DNA of 64,000 bases from Phocaeicola barnesiae DSM 18169 = JCM 13652 (GCF_000374585.1 NZ_KB894649.1:124001-188000), one strand, 5' to 3'; counted from the first letter of the stretch, positions 1 to 8,966 are shown. Numbers and translations are program-made. The notes: generated by a model not told the origin, from the letters alone.

Positions 1-1
1 G

Positions 2-361
2 GACGAAGAGACCGCCGCCAAGTTCGCTCCACTATATAAGGAATACCTGGAAGCGCTCCGCAACTGCCGTCCGGAATGTCCGAAAGAAAAAGGCCAGAAA
101 GAATGTACGGACGCAGAGATAGAGAAACGTCTGGAGGAACACATCGCCTGCGAACGGAAAAGACTGGACGTACAGGAGGAATACCTGCAGAAGTTCAAAA
201 AGATTCTGAATGCACGTCAGCTTCAGGCAGTGATGTCGCCGAAAGGAATGGAAATGAAGCATCATAAGATGAAAGGCCCACGTCCGAATTTCCCGGCTCC
301 AGGTAACAACGGTACATGCCGGGCCAATTGCCCTGCCAATACTCCGGCACCCAATAAATAA
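2..361 (+). CDS. Spy/CpxP-like periplasmic protein, C-terminal part
   Basis: The 5' end lies outside the window. The open frame starting at base 2 runs to a TAA at 359-361 and gives about 119 residues. The visible part is highly charged and helical, with two short Cys-containing stretches (NCRPECPKEKGQKEC), then a long Lys/Glu-rich helix ending in KILNARQLQAVM. That last block resembles the LTxxQ-type motif of Spy/CpxP/ZraP-like periplasmic chaperone or metal-sensor proteins, which are common in Bacteroides. The tail is rich in Gly, Pro and Asn and has two more Cys. Function is inferred from this resemblance only. A perfect hairpin follows 24 nt after the stop. Confidence 0.6.
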   Translation, partial: DEETAAKFAPLYKEYLEALRNCRPECPKEKGQKECTDAEIEKRLEEHIACERKRLDVQEEYLQKFKKILNARQLQAVMSPKGMEMKHHKMKGPRPNFPAPGNNGTCRANCPANTPAPNK

Positions 362-385
362 GAAAATACCCCTATCCCTAAAACA

Positions 386-418
386 AGCGGGGCAACCGGT
401 TAATCCGGTTGCCCCGCT
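386..418. terminator. bidirectional terminator hairpin
   Basis: A perfect 14-bp stem (AGCGGGGCAACCGG at 386-399 and its complement at 405-418) with the loop TTAAT sits between two convergent genes. Neither flank has a long T run, but the minus side reads into TTGTTTTAGGG. It probably ends both transcripts. Confidence 0.75.
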
Positions 419-452
419 ATGATTATATACACGTATAGTTTCCGTCAGGATA

Positions 453-1538
453 TCAACCCAACAAGGTCTGCATATATTCCTTCATGGCAGGTACAGCCGC
501 CTTCGCTTCTTCGTACAGACGGTACTGAGCCAATGTACGCACGTAGTTATGTTCCGGATAACGGATCTGGTAATACGTATCGCCGTTGATGTAGTCGGCC
601 AGGAAACGGACAGCCTGCATGTACGGGAACAGAGTTACCGCATACGGCAACATCTCAATTTCTATCGGAGTCAGGAAAGAAGAAGCAGATTCCAGGTATC
701 CCTTCACGAAAGGCTTGAATACTTCGATGTTGAAATGCACCTTGTTCAAGTCCGGTTCATCTTCGGCGCTGGTATTGGCAGCCGAACGGAGGAAATCACC
801 GAAATCGGAGAATACGAAGCTCGGCATCACGGTATCCAGGTCGATAACGCACAATACCTCACCCTTTTCGTCGAACAGCATGTTGCTCACTTTCGTATCG
901 CAATGACAGATACGTTTCGGCAGTTTGCCCTGACGATACAACTCTTCGGCGCAACACATCTCTTTTGCATCCTTTTCGATGGCATCTACCAGTCCCTGCA
1001 CCTTTTCCAGACGACCGGCCGCATTGGCAGCAACCGCTTCGCGCAACTGCTTCAGACGGAACTCCATGTTATGGAAATCAGGAATGGTTTCGCCCAACTT
1101 TTCCGGGATATCGGCCAGCATGGCTTCGAATTCGCCGAACTTCAGACCTACCAGGTAAGATGATTCCGGAGTAACGGCTTCCAACGTCTGAGAACGAGGA
1201 ATGAATACAGAAACACGCCAGTATTTTTCACCGTCGAAATAATAAGTCTTTCCTTCTTTGGTAGGGAGGAAACGCAACACCTTACGGTCAATATCTGTTT
1301 CGCCCCGTGCTTCCAGCTTCTTGCGAATATGACGGGTGACACACTCGATGTTATGCTGTAACATGTCCACATCCTGGAACACCGCATTGTTGATACACTG
1401 CAGGATATAATCCGGAGCAGCAGGGTCTTCAGTTTCAACTTTAAGTGTCTGATTGATAAGTCCGGCACCTAACGGAATAATTCGAGCAACTTTACCGATT
1501 TCAGGAAATTGTGCGACAATAGCATCTAATGCAGCCAT
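453..1538 (-). CDS. aminoglycoside phosphotransferase-fold kinase, N-acetylhexosamine kinase-like
   Basis: A 361-residue protein of the APH/choline-kinase fold. The catalytic loop reads HCDTKVSN (His212, Asp214, Asn219), and the metal-binding segment IDLD (Asp233, Asp235) follows. An N-terminal G-x-G-x-x-N stretch (GAGLINQ) fits the nucleotide-binding lobe. The overall pattern resembles the cytosolic N-acetylhexosamine 1-kinases (NahK type) annotated in gut Bacteroidetes and bifidobacteria, so a sugar substrate is more likely than an antibiotic. No sugar-1-phosphate pathway partner lies beside it, so the substrate is an inference. It is a single gene with its own promoter box about 115 nt upstream. 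Confidence 0.7.
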   Translation of the reverse strand: MAALDAIVAQFPEIGKVARIIPLGAGLINQTLKVETEDPAAPDYILQCINNAVFQDVDMLQHNIECVTRHIRKKLEARGETDIDRKVLRFLPTKEGKTYYFDGEKYWRVSVFIPRSQTLEAVTPESSYLVGLKFGEFEAMLADIPEKLGETIPDFHNMEFRLKQLREAVAANAAGRLEKVQGLVDAIEKDAKEMCCAEELYRQGKLPKRICHCDTKVSNMLFDEKGEVLCVIDLDTVMPSFVFSDFGDFLRSAANTSAEDEPDLNKVHFNIEVFKPFVKGYLESASSFLTPIEIEMLPYAVTLFPYMQAVRFLADYINGDTYYQIRYPEHNYVRTLAQYRLYEEAKAAVPAMKEYMQTLLG

Positions 1539-1652
1539 AGTAAATTTAGTTTTTAAAGTTAATCAATCCTTTTGCCACGGGTCCTTATCATAAATCTGTT
1601 GATAATCAGTTCCGAATCCTCTGAAAGGAATAAACTGCCGGGCAAACCGTGA

Positions 1653-1660
1653 CAAAGATA
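1653..1660 (-). promoter_or_regulatory. Bacteroides -7 box for the APH-family kinase
   Basis: On the minus strand the sequence reads TATCTTTG, matching the TAnnTTTG consensus of the Bacteroidetes primary sigma factor. The expected start of transcription is near 1649, giving a leader of about 110 nt. No clear TTTG -33 box is found at the usual spacing. Confidence 0.5.
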
Positions 1661-1712
1661 TAAGAACATTTCAAGAAAAACGGCATTTTGCGCAACTTTT
1701 TCTATCATTTCC

Positions 1713-1743
1713 TTTGACATCCCCCCAAAAGTTTCTAGATTTG
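1713..1743 (+). promoter_or_regulatory. Bacteroides-type promoter for TPR protein operon
   Basis: TTTG at 1713-1716, a 19-nt spacer and TAGATTTG at 1736-1743 match the consensus TTTG-N19/21-TAnnTTTG. Transcription should start near 1747. This rules out the upstream in-frame TTG at 1714 as the start of the next gene. Confidence 0.8.
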
Positions 1744-1767
1744 CCGCCGCTAAAAAATGAAATACAT

Positions 1768-2379
1768 ATGAAAACACTATTCTTTATCCTTTTCTGCACC
1801 TTCCTGACAGCAGGTGCCATCCATGCCAAAGACCTACAACGTCCAGACTCTGAAAACTACCTGAAAGGAGTAGAAGCGCTGAACGAAGGAGATACCGAAA
1901 AAGCATACGAATACCTGAAGGCCGAACTGGCCCAAAATCCGGAAAACGGATACGCCCATTGTTACATGGCACTTATCTGCAATTTCTCCGGAGATGTAAA
2001 ACTGGCCTTTCAGGCAGTGACCCGAAGCCTGGACCTCATACCCGAAGCCGATACAGAGTTCCGCTCATTCGCCTATTATACACGAGGAATGCTGCTGAAG
2101 AATTATCAGCAATGGGAACTGGCAGAAGCAGATTTTACCGAAGCTATCCGTACGAACCCGAATGATGTAGAGAACTATACCTGCCGTGCAGAGGTCCTGT
2201 TGCAGCTCCACGAATACGAGGCAGCCCTCGACGACCTGACTACCGCACTGAAACTGGACAACAAAGCCGATGTAGCCGACCTGATGATGCAACTCATGGA
2301 AGAGGCTCCTGACGCAAGCATGATAGACCGTGTATACGCTACATACAACATGCTGGACAAACAGGAATTAGCTAACTAA
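1768..2379 (+). CDS. secreted TPR-repeat protein
   Basis: A 203-residue protein with a Sec signal peptide (MKTLFFILFCTFLTAGAIHA, cleaved near AHA/KD) followed by about four tetratricopeptide repeats covering most of the mature chain. Typical TPR positions are visible in the EALNEGDTEKAYEYL, MLLKNYQQWELAEADF and VLLQLHEYEAALDDL helices. The start was set at the ATG at 1768 because a longer frame would begin inside the -33 box of the promoter. It is likely a periplasmic scaffold for protein-protein contacts; the partner is unknown. The peptide transporter gene begins 25 nt after its stop and is probably cotranscribed. Confidence 0.8.
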   Translation: MKTLFFILFCTFLTAGAIHAKDLQRPDSENYLKGVEALNEGDTEKAYEYLKAELAQNPENGYAHCYMALICNFSGDVKLAFQAVTRSLDLIPEADTEFRSFAYYTRGMLLKNYQQWELAEADFTEAIRTNPNDVENYTCRAEVLLQLHEYEAALDDLTTALKLDNKADVADLMMQLMEEAPDASMIDRVYATYNMLDKQELAN

Positions 2380-2404
2380 CACCTATATAAACAGAAACAA
2401 CAGA

Positions 2405-3952
2405 ATGAATCCACCAAAAGGGCATCCGAAAGGGCTTTATCTACTTTTCGTAACTGAAATGTGGGAACGTTTCAGTTATTACGGCATGCGTGCCTTGTTT
2501 ATGCTGTACATGGTACAGGCATTGCTTTTCGACAAAGAACTGGCATCGCAAGTATACGGCAGTTACACCGGACTGGTCTATCTGACACCCCTGATTGGCG
2601 GCTACATCGCCGACCGTTACTGGGGAAACAGACGCTCCATCGTTACAGGAGCGCTCACAATGGCTGTCGGACAGTTTCTCCTGTTCCTGAGTGCCTGCTA
2701 TTACCACGAAGTAGGTTTAGCCAAATACCTGATGTTCTGCGGACTCGGGCTTCTTATCCTGGGTAACGGATTCTTCAAGCCCAATATCTCTACCATGGTA
2801 GGCCGTCTGTACCGCCCCGATGACTCACGGAAGGATTCGGCCTTTACCATTTTCTACATGGGGGTAAATGTAGGTTCTACCCTCGCCCCACTTATCTGCG
2901 GACTGATAGGGAATACCGGACACCCGGAAGACTTCAAATGGGGATTTCTGGCAGCCTGCATCGGTATGCTGCTGGGCGCGGCCGTCTTCCGGATTTTCAT
3001 GAACCGATACATCTGCGACCCCGACGGAAATCCGGTAGGCACAGCTCCTGCCCGTAGCAAGGAGACTACAGAAAAAGATGAAAAGAAGCCATCCAATACT
3101 GGCCGCACGGTACTGATGGTCGCTTTTACCCTGATACTCACGATTCTGTTTTCTGTCAATTGGGGACATACTTCCGACGGAGTCTTTGCCGGTTCCGACT
3201 GGATTGGCTCCCTGATTTATGCCACCGTCATCGTCATGCCGATTATCATCATTACAGACAAATCACTGACCCGGACGGAACAGGCACGCATCGGAGTCAT
3301 CTACATCATAGCTTTTTTCGTCATCTTCTTCTGGTCGGCTTACGAACAGGCAGGGGCTTCCCTCACCTTCTTTGCCGACGAGCAGACTGACCGTCGTATC
3401 GGTAACTGGGAGATGCCCGCAGCTTATTTCCAGTCCTTTAACCCGATTATGATTGTTACTCTGGCTCCCGTCTTTGCCGCCATCTGGTCATTCCTGGGCA
3501 AACGAGGATGGGAACCCAGCTCCCCACGCAAACAGTCCATCGGTCTGTTACTGCTTTCACTGGGGTATCTTTACATCGCCTTCGGGGTAAAGGACATCGA
3601 ACCGGGAGTAAAGGTAAGCATGGCCTGGCTGACAGGTCTCTACCTGATTCATACCATGGGCGAATTGTGTCTGGCTCCTATCGGCCTGTCACTGGTATAC
3701 AAGCTCTCACCTGCCCGTTTCTCTTCGCTACTGATGGGTGTATGGTACCTCAGTACTTCGGCTGCCAACAAGTTTGCCGGATTCCTGAGCGGTTTCTATC
3801 CGGAACATGGAGTCAGCAAAAGCTGCCTGGGTTATCAGGTGGAGAATCTGTACGATTTCTTCATGCTGTTTGTCTTCATGAGCGGAGCGGCAGCCGTCAT
3901 CCTGTTCCTTTTATCAGGCAAACTCCAGAAAATGATGAAGGGCATAGAATAA
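2405..3952 (+). CDS. POT-family proton-dependent peptide transporter
   Basis: A 515-residue integral membrane protein of the PTR2/POT branch of the major facilitator superfamily, which imports di- and tripeptides with protons. The signature E18-M-W-E21-R22-F-S-Y-Y-G in the first helix matches ExxERFxYYG. The FFKPNIST block in helix 4 and the FYMGVNVGS stretch in helix 5 fit the family's PTR2 signatures. A hydrophilic loop near residues 215-235 separates the two halves. It follows the TPR gene by 25 nt without an own promoter and precedes the TerB/DnaJ gene by 19 nt, so the three look like one operon. Confidence 0.92.
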   Translation: MNPPKGHPKGLYLLFVTEMWERFSYYGMRALFMLYMVQALLFDKELASQVYGSYTGLVYLTPLIGGYIADRYWGNRRSIVTGALTMAVGQFLLFLSACYYHEVGLAKYLMFCGLGLLILGNGFFKPNISTMVGRLYRPDDSRKDSAFTIFYMGVNVGSTLAPLICGLIGNTGHPEDFKWGFLAACIGMLLGAAVFRIFMNRYICDPDGNPVGTAPARSKETTEKDEKKPSNTGRTVLMVAFTLILTILFSVNWGHTSDGVFAGSDWIGSLIYATVIVMPIIIITDKSLTRTEQARIGVIYIIAFFVIFFWSAYEQAGASLTFFADEQTDRRIGNWEMPAAYFQSFNPIMIVTLAPVFAAIWSFLGKRGWEPSSPRKQSIGLLLLSLGYLYIAFGVKDIEPGVKVSMAWLTGLYLIHTMGELCLAPIGLSLVYKLSPARFSSLLMGVWYLSTSAANKFAGFLSGFYPEHGVSKSCLGYQVENLYDFFMLFVFMSGAAAVILFLLSGKLQKMMKGIE

Positions 3953-3971
3953 TAACAGTAAACCAAGAAAT

Positions 3972-4742
3972 ATGAAAATAGGAAAATGGATTGGAGGGCT
4001 CGTCGGATTCATGACGATGGGGCCTCTGGGAGCCTTGGCGGGATTTGCCCTGGGTTCCCTGCTAGACAACTCGACAGATACTGTTACCGAGGACGGTACA
4101 CAGGATTCCGACCCGTATGCGGGACAACGGAACAGCTTCCTGTTCTCGCTGCTGGTCATGGCTTCGTACATCATCCGGGCAGACGGACGCATCATGCACA
4201 GCGAAATGGAATTTGTGCGCCGCTTCCTGCGTGTGAATTTCGGCGAGGCAGCCGTCAGCGAAGGAGAACAGATTCTATTGAACCTGTTTGAACAACGGAA
4301 ACAGATGGACAAGACCAACCCGATGGCTTTCCGGAATACCATCCACGAATGTGGAGCACAGATAGCCGCCAACCTGAGTTACGAAGAACGTATCCAGTTG
4401 CTGGATTTTCTGGTCAAAATAGCCCAAAGTGACGGTAACGTATGTACCAAAGAAATCGATGCCTTGAAAGAGGTGGCACTGGCCATGAGACTCTCGGAAA
4501 AGGAAGTGGAATCCATGCTCAACCTGCGAGGAAACTCATTGGACGAAGCCTATAAGGTTCTGGAGATTGAACCAACTGCCACAGACGAAGAAGTGCGCGC
4601 CGCTTACCGCAAACTGGCACTGAAACATCATCCGGACCGGGTAGCTACGTTGGGAGAAGATGTAAAGAAAGCCGCAGAAGCTAAATTCCAGCTGATAAAC
4701 GATGCGAAAGAACGTATCTATAAGGCACGCAGTATGAAATAA
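3972..4742 (+). CDS. TerB-like / DnaJ-domain protein (DjlA-like)
   Basis: A 256-residue protein in three parts. A glycine-rich hydrophobic N-terminus (residues 5-30) could anchor it in the membrane. The middle, about residues 50-185, is a helical TerB-like region with repeated acidic patches (IIRADGRIMHSE, IAQSDGNVCTKE). The C-terminus, about 191-256, is a J domain with the HPD tripeptide at 220-222, which stimulates DnaK ATPase. The order matches DjlA-type co-chaperones. It is the last gene of the TPR-transporter operon and is followed by a terminator hairpin. Confidence 0.85.
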   Translation: MKIGKWIGGLVGFMTMGPLGALAGFALGSLLDNSTDTVTEDGTQDSDPYAGQRNSFLFSLLVMASYIIRADGRIMHSEMEFVRRFLRVNFGEAAVSEGEQILLNLFEQRKQMDKTNPMAFRNTIHECGAQIAANLSYEERIQLLDFLVKIAQSDGNVCTKEIDALKEVALAMRLSEKEVESMLNLRGNSLDEAYKVLEIEPTATDEEVRAAYRKLALKHHPDRVATLGEDVKKAAEAKFQLINDAKERIYKARSMK

Positions 4743-4762
4743 TTTCTGAAAGGCTTTTTCAT

Positions 4763-4802
4763 ACAGAAGGCTGTCCCGATGCATACCGGAACAGCCTTCT
4801 GT
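4763..4802. terminator. terminator hairpin between convergent genes
   Basis: ACAGAAGGCTGT at 4763-4774 pairs perfectly with 4791-4802 around a 16-nt loop that can itself pair partly. It lies between the TerB/DnaJ gene (plus) and the permease (minus). Confidence 0.7.
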
Positions 4803-4844
4803 CATTTATGACGTAGTACAAATCATTTCAAAAAATTACCGGCA

Positions 4845-6089
4845 CTATTCAAACCGGATGGAACGGGCCGGATGGATGCGGCTCACCAGGAACGACGGTC
4901 CTATCAGCATCCCTACAGCCACCAGCAAGGTAGCCAGATTCAACAGCAGATAATAGCCTATATTCAGTTCCACCGGTACCGTATTGACATAATAGGTTAC
5001 CGGGTCTAACTTGAAGGGCGCAAAGAAATACTGAATCAGACAGAGCCCTACTCCAATGATGTTGCCCCACAGCATCCCTTTCCCAATCAGGAATACAGAA
5101 AACAACAGGAAAATCCGGCGGATGGAGGCATTATCTGCTCCCAAAGCTTTCAGGACACCAATCATATTGGTACGTTCCAGAATGATAATCAACAGCCCGG
5201 AAATCATCGTAAAACCGGCCACTCCCGTCATCAGAATCAGAATGACCCATACATTCGTGTCCAACAGGTTCAACCAGGCAAAAATCTGGGGATAGACTTC
5301 TTCCACCGACCGGGCACAATAAGTGGAACCGTAAGCATCCGTCCGGTCGTTAATCAATGCCCGTACACGGTCAGTCACTGCCTCCAACTGATTATAATCG
5401 GTCACTTCCAGTTCCAGTCCGCTCACCTGGTCGGATTTCCAGTTGTTCAACCGTCCCAAGGTATAGATATCAGTCACCAGGAAATAATCGTCATAATTGG
5501 AAAGATTGGTCTGATAGATGCCGGAAACAGTCAGCCGGCGGGCACGTACACCGTCTTCGATGAAATACGTATACAGCTTGTCGCCCACCTTTACACCCAA
5601 CTTATCGGCAATGGAACGGGATATCAATGTCTGGTTGCTGGCTACAGAGTCCGTAAAAGCCGGAAGCGTCCCTTCCACCAGGTGTTCGGCCAGATACTTC
5701 AAATCGTACTCCTGCCCCACTCCTTTCAGGACCATCCCCTGAAAGTTATCGGCAGTCATAATCATACCCGGCTTGGAAGAAAAACGTTGCGCATGCTTTA
5801 CTCCCGGAACCTGTTCCAATACATGCATCAGACTGTCATTTCCCTCAACCGGAGCCATCTGATAAAGCTGGGAGGCATCGATACTGGACAGGATGATATC
5901 CGAACCCAGTCCGACCACCTTGTCACGCACCTGATGCTTGAATCCCAGCACCACGGCTACGGATACAATCATTACAGCCAGACCTATAGCAATACCGGCC
6001 ATCGCGATACGGACGGCCGGTTTCGATACTTCTTTTTTCCCTTCCCGGCTACTATAGATGCGCCGGGCCACAAAAAGTTTCCAGTTCAT
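4845..6089 (-). CDS. FtsX-family ABC transporter permease (LolC/LolE-like)
   Basis: A 414-residue inner membrane permease. One helix near residues 25-50 (an AMAGIAIGLAVMIVSVAVVLGF stretch) is followed by a periplasmic MacB-type core domain of about 200 residues and then three C-terminal helices of an FtsX domain, ending at HPARSIRFE. The architecture fits LolCDE-type lipoprotein release or MacB-type export. No ATPase gene lies beside it, so its partner must be encoded elsewhere. Its ATG follows the aminotransferase stop by 3 nt on the minus strand, so the two are very likely cotranscribed, although their functions are not obviously linked. Confidence 0.85.
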   Translation of the reverse strand: MNWKLFVARRIYSSREGKKEVSKPAVRIAMAGIAIGLAVMIVSVAVVLGFKHQVRDKVVGLGSDIILSSIDASQLYQMAPVEGNDSLMHVLEQVPGVKHAQRFSSKPGMIMTADNFQGMVLKGVGQEYDLKYLAEHLVEGTLPAFTDSVASNQTLISRSIADKLGVKVGDKLYTYFIEDGVRARRLTVSGIYQTNLSNYDDYFLVTDIYTLGRLNNWKSDQVSGLELEVTDYNQLEAVTDRVRALINDRTDAYGSTYCARSVEEVYPQIFAWLNLLDTNVWVILILMTGVAGFTMISGLLIIILERTNMIGVLKALGADNASIRRIFLLFSVFLIGKGMLWGNIIGVGLCLIQYFFAPFKLDPVTYYVNTVPVELNIGYYLLLNLATLLVAVGMLIGPSFLVSRIHPARSIRFE

Positions 6090-6092
6090 ACA

Positions 6093-7295
6093 TCAGTCGT
6101 CTACTCTACCCGGATAGGCTTCCAACGCTTTCCGGAGGATAAACAGGGCACGGACCAAATCTTCCTTCTTCAGGACATACGCCATACGTACCTCATTCAC
6201 TCCTTTTCCCGGTGTCGTATAGAAACCGGTAGCCGGAGCCATCATCACTGTTTCGCCTTCGTAATTGAAATCGGACAGGCACCAGGCACAGAACTTCTCG
6301 CAATCATCTACCGGCAACTTGGCAACGGTATAGAAAGCTCCCATCGGAATCGGAGAATAGACACCTGGAATCCGGTTCAATCCGTCAATCAGGCATTTAC
6401 GGCGTTCCACGTATTCATCGTATGTCTCGCGGGTATATTCTTCGGGCGCATCCAGCGAAGCCTCAGCAGCAATCTGTCCAATCAACGGAGGACTCAGACG
6501 CGCCTGACAGAACTTCATTACGGCTTTCCGTACTTCCTTGTTTTTGGTAATCAAGGCACCGATGCGGATACCGCATTCCGAGTAACGCTTGGAAACGGAA
6601 TCAATCAACACTACATTCTGCTCGATACCCTCCAGGTGACATGCGGAAATGTACGGAGAACCGGTATAGATGAACTCACGGTATACTTCGTCAGAGAACA
6701 GGAACAGATCGTATTTCTTCACCAGATCACGAATCTGGTTCATTTCACGACGGGTATACAGATAACCGGTAGGATTGTTCGGGTTACAGATAAGGATACC
6801 TTTGGTCCGCTCGTTAATCAGCTCTTCAAATTTCTCTACCTTCGGCAAGGAGAATCCCTCTTCGATTGTGGTAGTTACTGTACGGATAATGGCGCCGGCG
6901 GAGATGGCAAAAGCCATGTAATTGGCGTATGCCGGTTCCGGAACAATGATTTCGTCTCCCGGATTCAAGCAACTCATAAAAGCGAAAAGCACTGCTTCAG
7001 AGCCACCCGTCGTAATGATGATATCGTCGGCATCCAAATGAATGTCGTACTTTTCATAATAGCCTACCAGTTTTTCGCGGTAGCTCCGATACCCCTGGCT
7101 CGGGCTGTATTCCAATACGGTACGGTTGATATTTCGAATCGCATCGAGGGCCGCTCGGGGTGTAGGAAGGTCGGGCTGACCGATATTCAGATGATAGACA
7201 TGAATCCCTCTCCCTTTTGCAGCTTCTGCCAAAGGCGCCAGTTTCCGGATAGGCGACTCCGGCATTTCATTTCCTCTGATGGATATATGTGGCAT
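6093..7295 (-). CDS. PLP-dependent aminotransferase, class I/II
   Basis: A 400-residue fold-type I aminotransferase. Visible landmarks are NPNNPTG (171-177), SDEVY (201-205) and the Schiff-base lysine Lys236 in SVSKRYS, with Arg-containing GIRIG just after. It resembles aspartate/aromatic aminotransferases that swap amino groups between amino acids and 2-oxoglutarate. The exact substrate cannot be read from the sequence. It is the first gene of a two-gene operon with the FtsX-type permease and has a good promoter upstream. Confidence 0.88.
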   Translation of the reverse strand: MPHISIRGNEMPESPIRKLAPLAEAAKGRGIHVYHLNIGQPDLPTPRAALDAIRNINRTVLEYSPSQGYRSYREKLVGYYEKYDIHLDADDIIITTGGSEAVLFAFMSCLNPGDEIIVPEPAYANYMAFAISAGAIIRTVTTTIEEGFSLPKVEKFEELINERTKGILICNPNNPTGYLYTRREMNQIRDLVKKYDLFLFSDEVYREFIYTGSPYISACHLEGIEQNVVLIDSVSKRYSECGIRIGALITKNKEVRKAVMKFCQARLSPPLIGQIAAEASLDAPEEYTRETYDEYVERRKCLIDGLNRIPGVYSPIPMGAFYTVAKLPVDDCEKFCAWCLSDFNYEGETVMMAPATGFYTTPGKGVNEVRMAYVLKKEDLVRALFILRKALEAYPGRVDD

Positions 7296-7330
7296 AATAC
7301 AAATTTATAGATTAAAACAAATTTCGAATG

Positions 7331-7361
7331 CAAAGATAACGGGAAAGAATATATGAAGCAA
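7331..7361 (-). promoter_or_regulatory. Bacteroides-type promoter for aminotransferase-permease operon
   Basis: On the minus strand TTG (7359-7361), a 20-nt spacer and TATCTTTG (7331-7338) fit the consensus. The expected leader is about 32 nt. Confidence 0.75.
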
Positions 7362-7459
7362 CTTTTATTAAGAAAATAACCAAATCCTGCAAACTCTTAA
7401 TAGAACGTAAATCTATGCCATCTCTCGCTGCATTTTAGGGATTATTCCAAAAAAAGGCG

Positions 7460-7467
7460 TATGTTTG
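7460..7467 (+). promoter_or_regulatory. -7 box TATGTTTG for fucose-isomerase-like gene
   Basis: TATGTTTG matches TAnnTTTG. The expected start of transcription near 7471 excludes the in-frame ATG at 7461, which lies inside the box, and supports the ATG at 7494 as the start, with a leader of about 23 nt. Confidence 0.65.
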
Positions 7468-7493
7468 TAGGGAACAACCTAACTGAAATATAC

Positions 7494-8735
7494 ATGAATC
7501 TATACTTGATTATATTTACATCGGATTCAGAGCAATTTGACCAGGACCGCACATACAGAATCCATCAGGAGCTTTTCCAAGCCCTAGAAAAACATTTTAC
7601 ACTACACCTTATCCCATACACAGAAGTAGAGGACATTCCGGGAAGTGCCTATAAGATGGCGTTCATCTGCAGCGGAGGTGTAGAAGCTAAAGTCATCCGG
7701 AATTTCAGCCTGCTCCCCTATCCCATCACCCTTTTGACAGACGGACTGAACAACTCCTTGGCTGCAGCCCTGGAAATTGCCGCCTGGATTCAGACCAAAG
7801 ACATGCGGGTACATATCATTCATGGCGAGATAGGAGACATGGTGAAGAGTGTCCTATCCCACCATCAGGCGTTTGCAGCCAAACGGGCCATGAAGCACAA
7901 CCGTATCGGCGTAGTCGGTACACCGGCTCCCTGGCTGGTAGCAAGTCATGTAGACTACCTGCTGGCAAGCCAACGCTGGGGCGTAAGCTACATAGACATC
8001 CCTACCGAAGATGTCTATAAGTATTTCAATAAAATCACCGATGACGAAATCGGAATGGATGCCTCCATCTTTGCCAACCGGGCTTCATCGTGCCAAGATG
8101 CCACTCCGGATGACCTGCTGAAAGCCATGCGGTTCTACAAAGCACTGAAGATGGTGTATCAGGAAGAACAGTTGGATGCGATAACCCTTTCCTGTTTCTC
8201 GATATTCAATGAAATCAAGACAACAGGTTGTCTGGCTCTCTCTCTGTTGAACGATGAAGGCATACCGGCCGGCTGCGAAGGCGACCTCCAGTCCATCATG
8301 AGCATGCTGATGGTGAAAAAACTGACCGGTGAGTGCTGCTTCATGGGTAACCCGACCTTCATTGACAGCCGTCAGAACGAGATTCTGCTCTCTCATTGCA
8401 CCATCGCCACCCGCATGACGAAAGAATTCATCATCCGCAACCATTACGAAAGCGGAGCCAGCATCGGCCTGCAAGGCATTATGGAAAAAGGTCCGATCAC
8501 CTTGTTCAAATGCGGTGGAGAATGCCTGGATGAATATTATATAAGTGGTGGAGTACTGATAGACAACTCCTCGCTGGAAAACGCCTGCCGTACCCAGTTC
8601 CGGTTGAAGCTGGATAAGCCCGTCAGCTACTTCCTGCAGAATCCTATCGGGAACCATCACATCCTGATTCCAGGAAACTATGTAGCCACCATCCAGGAGT
8701 TCATGCAGCAGAACCGCTGTAAGCTAAAAGAGTAA
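7494..8735 (+). CDS. L-fucose/L-arabinose isomerase-fold protein, substrate unknown
   Basis: A 413-residue protein that resembles the L-fucose isomerase/AraA superfamily. The block GCEGDLQS (about 260-267) contains the Glu that binds Mn in those enzymes, and a late GNHH-type segment (NPIGNHHIL) fits the C-terminal fold. It is shorter than true L-fucose isomerase (about 590 residues) and seems to lack the N-terminal hexamerisation domain. The first 100 residues look like a divergent alpha/beta domain. No fucose or arabinose catabolic genes lie nearby, so it is an orphan. Ketol isomerase activity is inferred only from the fold. Confidence 0.65.
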   Translation: MNLYLIIFTSDSEQFDQDRTYRIHQELFQALEKHFTLHLIPYTEVEDIPGSAYKMAFICSGGVEAKVIRNFSLLPYPITLLTDGLNNSLAAALEIAAWIQTKDMRVHIIHGEIGDMVKSVLSHHQAFAAKRAMKHNRIGVVGTPAPWLVASHVDYLLASQRWGVSYIDIPTEDVYKYFNKITDDEIGMDASIFANRASSCQDATPDDLLKAMRFYKALKMVYQEEQLDAITLSCFSIFNEIKTTGCLALSLLNDEGIPAGCEGDLQSIMSMLMVKKLTGECCFMGNPTFIDSRQNEILLSHCTIATRMTKEFIIRNHYESGASIGLQGIMEKGPITLFKCGGECLDEYYISGGVLIDNSSLENACRTQFRLKLDKPVSYFLQNPIGNHHILIPGNYVATIQEFMQQNRCKLKE

Positions 8736-8801
8736 AGGATAGGAAGGAATGCCGGTCTTCCCCCAAGCACACCGGTCCCATTCCACTCATCCAATCGAAT
8801 A

Positions 8802-8831
8802 AAAGCCCGGACCGATACGACTCCGGGCTTT
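8802..8831 (+). terminator. intrinsic terminator after fucose-isomerase-like gene
   Basis: AAAGCCCGGA (8802-8811) pairs with TCCGGGCTTT (8822-8831) around a 10-nt loop, followed by CTTCTTG. Confidence 0.8.
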
Positions 8832-8920
8832 CTTCTTGACTGTCATCCAACACCAGCGTTTTTTAAAGAACACACTTCTAAGATTCATTGAAAAAAGAGA
8901 GAGAAAGAAAAATTTTAATG

Positions 8921-8928
8921 TATCTTTG
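8921..8928 (+). promoter_or_regulatory. -7 box TATCTTTG for DUF4494 operon
   Basis: TATCTTTG fits the Bacteroides consensus. It implies a leader of about 35 nt. The region upstream is A-rich without a clear TTTG -33 box. Confidence 0.6.
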
Positions 8929-8966
8929 CACGAGGATTTATTTAAATTTAAAGAAGACATTGAATT

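Noticed and set aside
549-1163. Plus-strand open frame of 204 codons
   Set aside because: Antisense to the APH-family kinase, whose catalytic motifs are intact.
1714-1767. N-terminal extension of the TPR protein from a TTG at 1714
   Set aside because: It would start inside the -33 box of a consensus promoter, and the signal peptide begins at the ATG at 1768.
5682-7310. Long plus-strand open frame of 542 codons opposite the aminotransferase and permease genes
   Set aside because: It is antisense to two genes with clear family motifs, and its translation has no recognisable domain; it reflects codon bias on the other strand.
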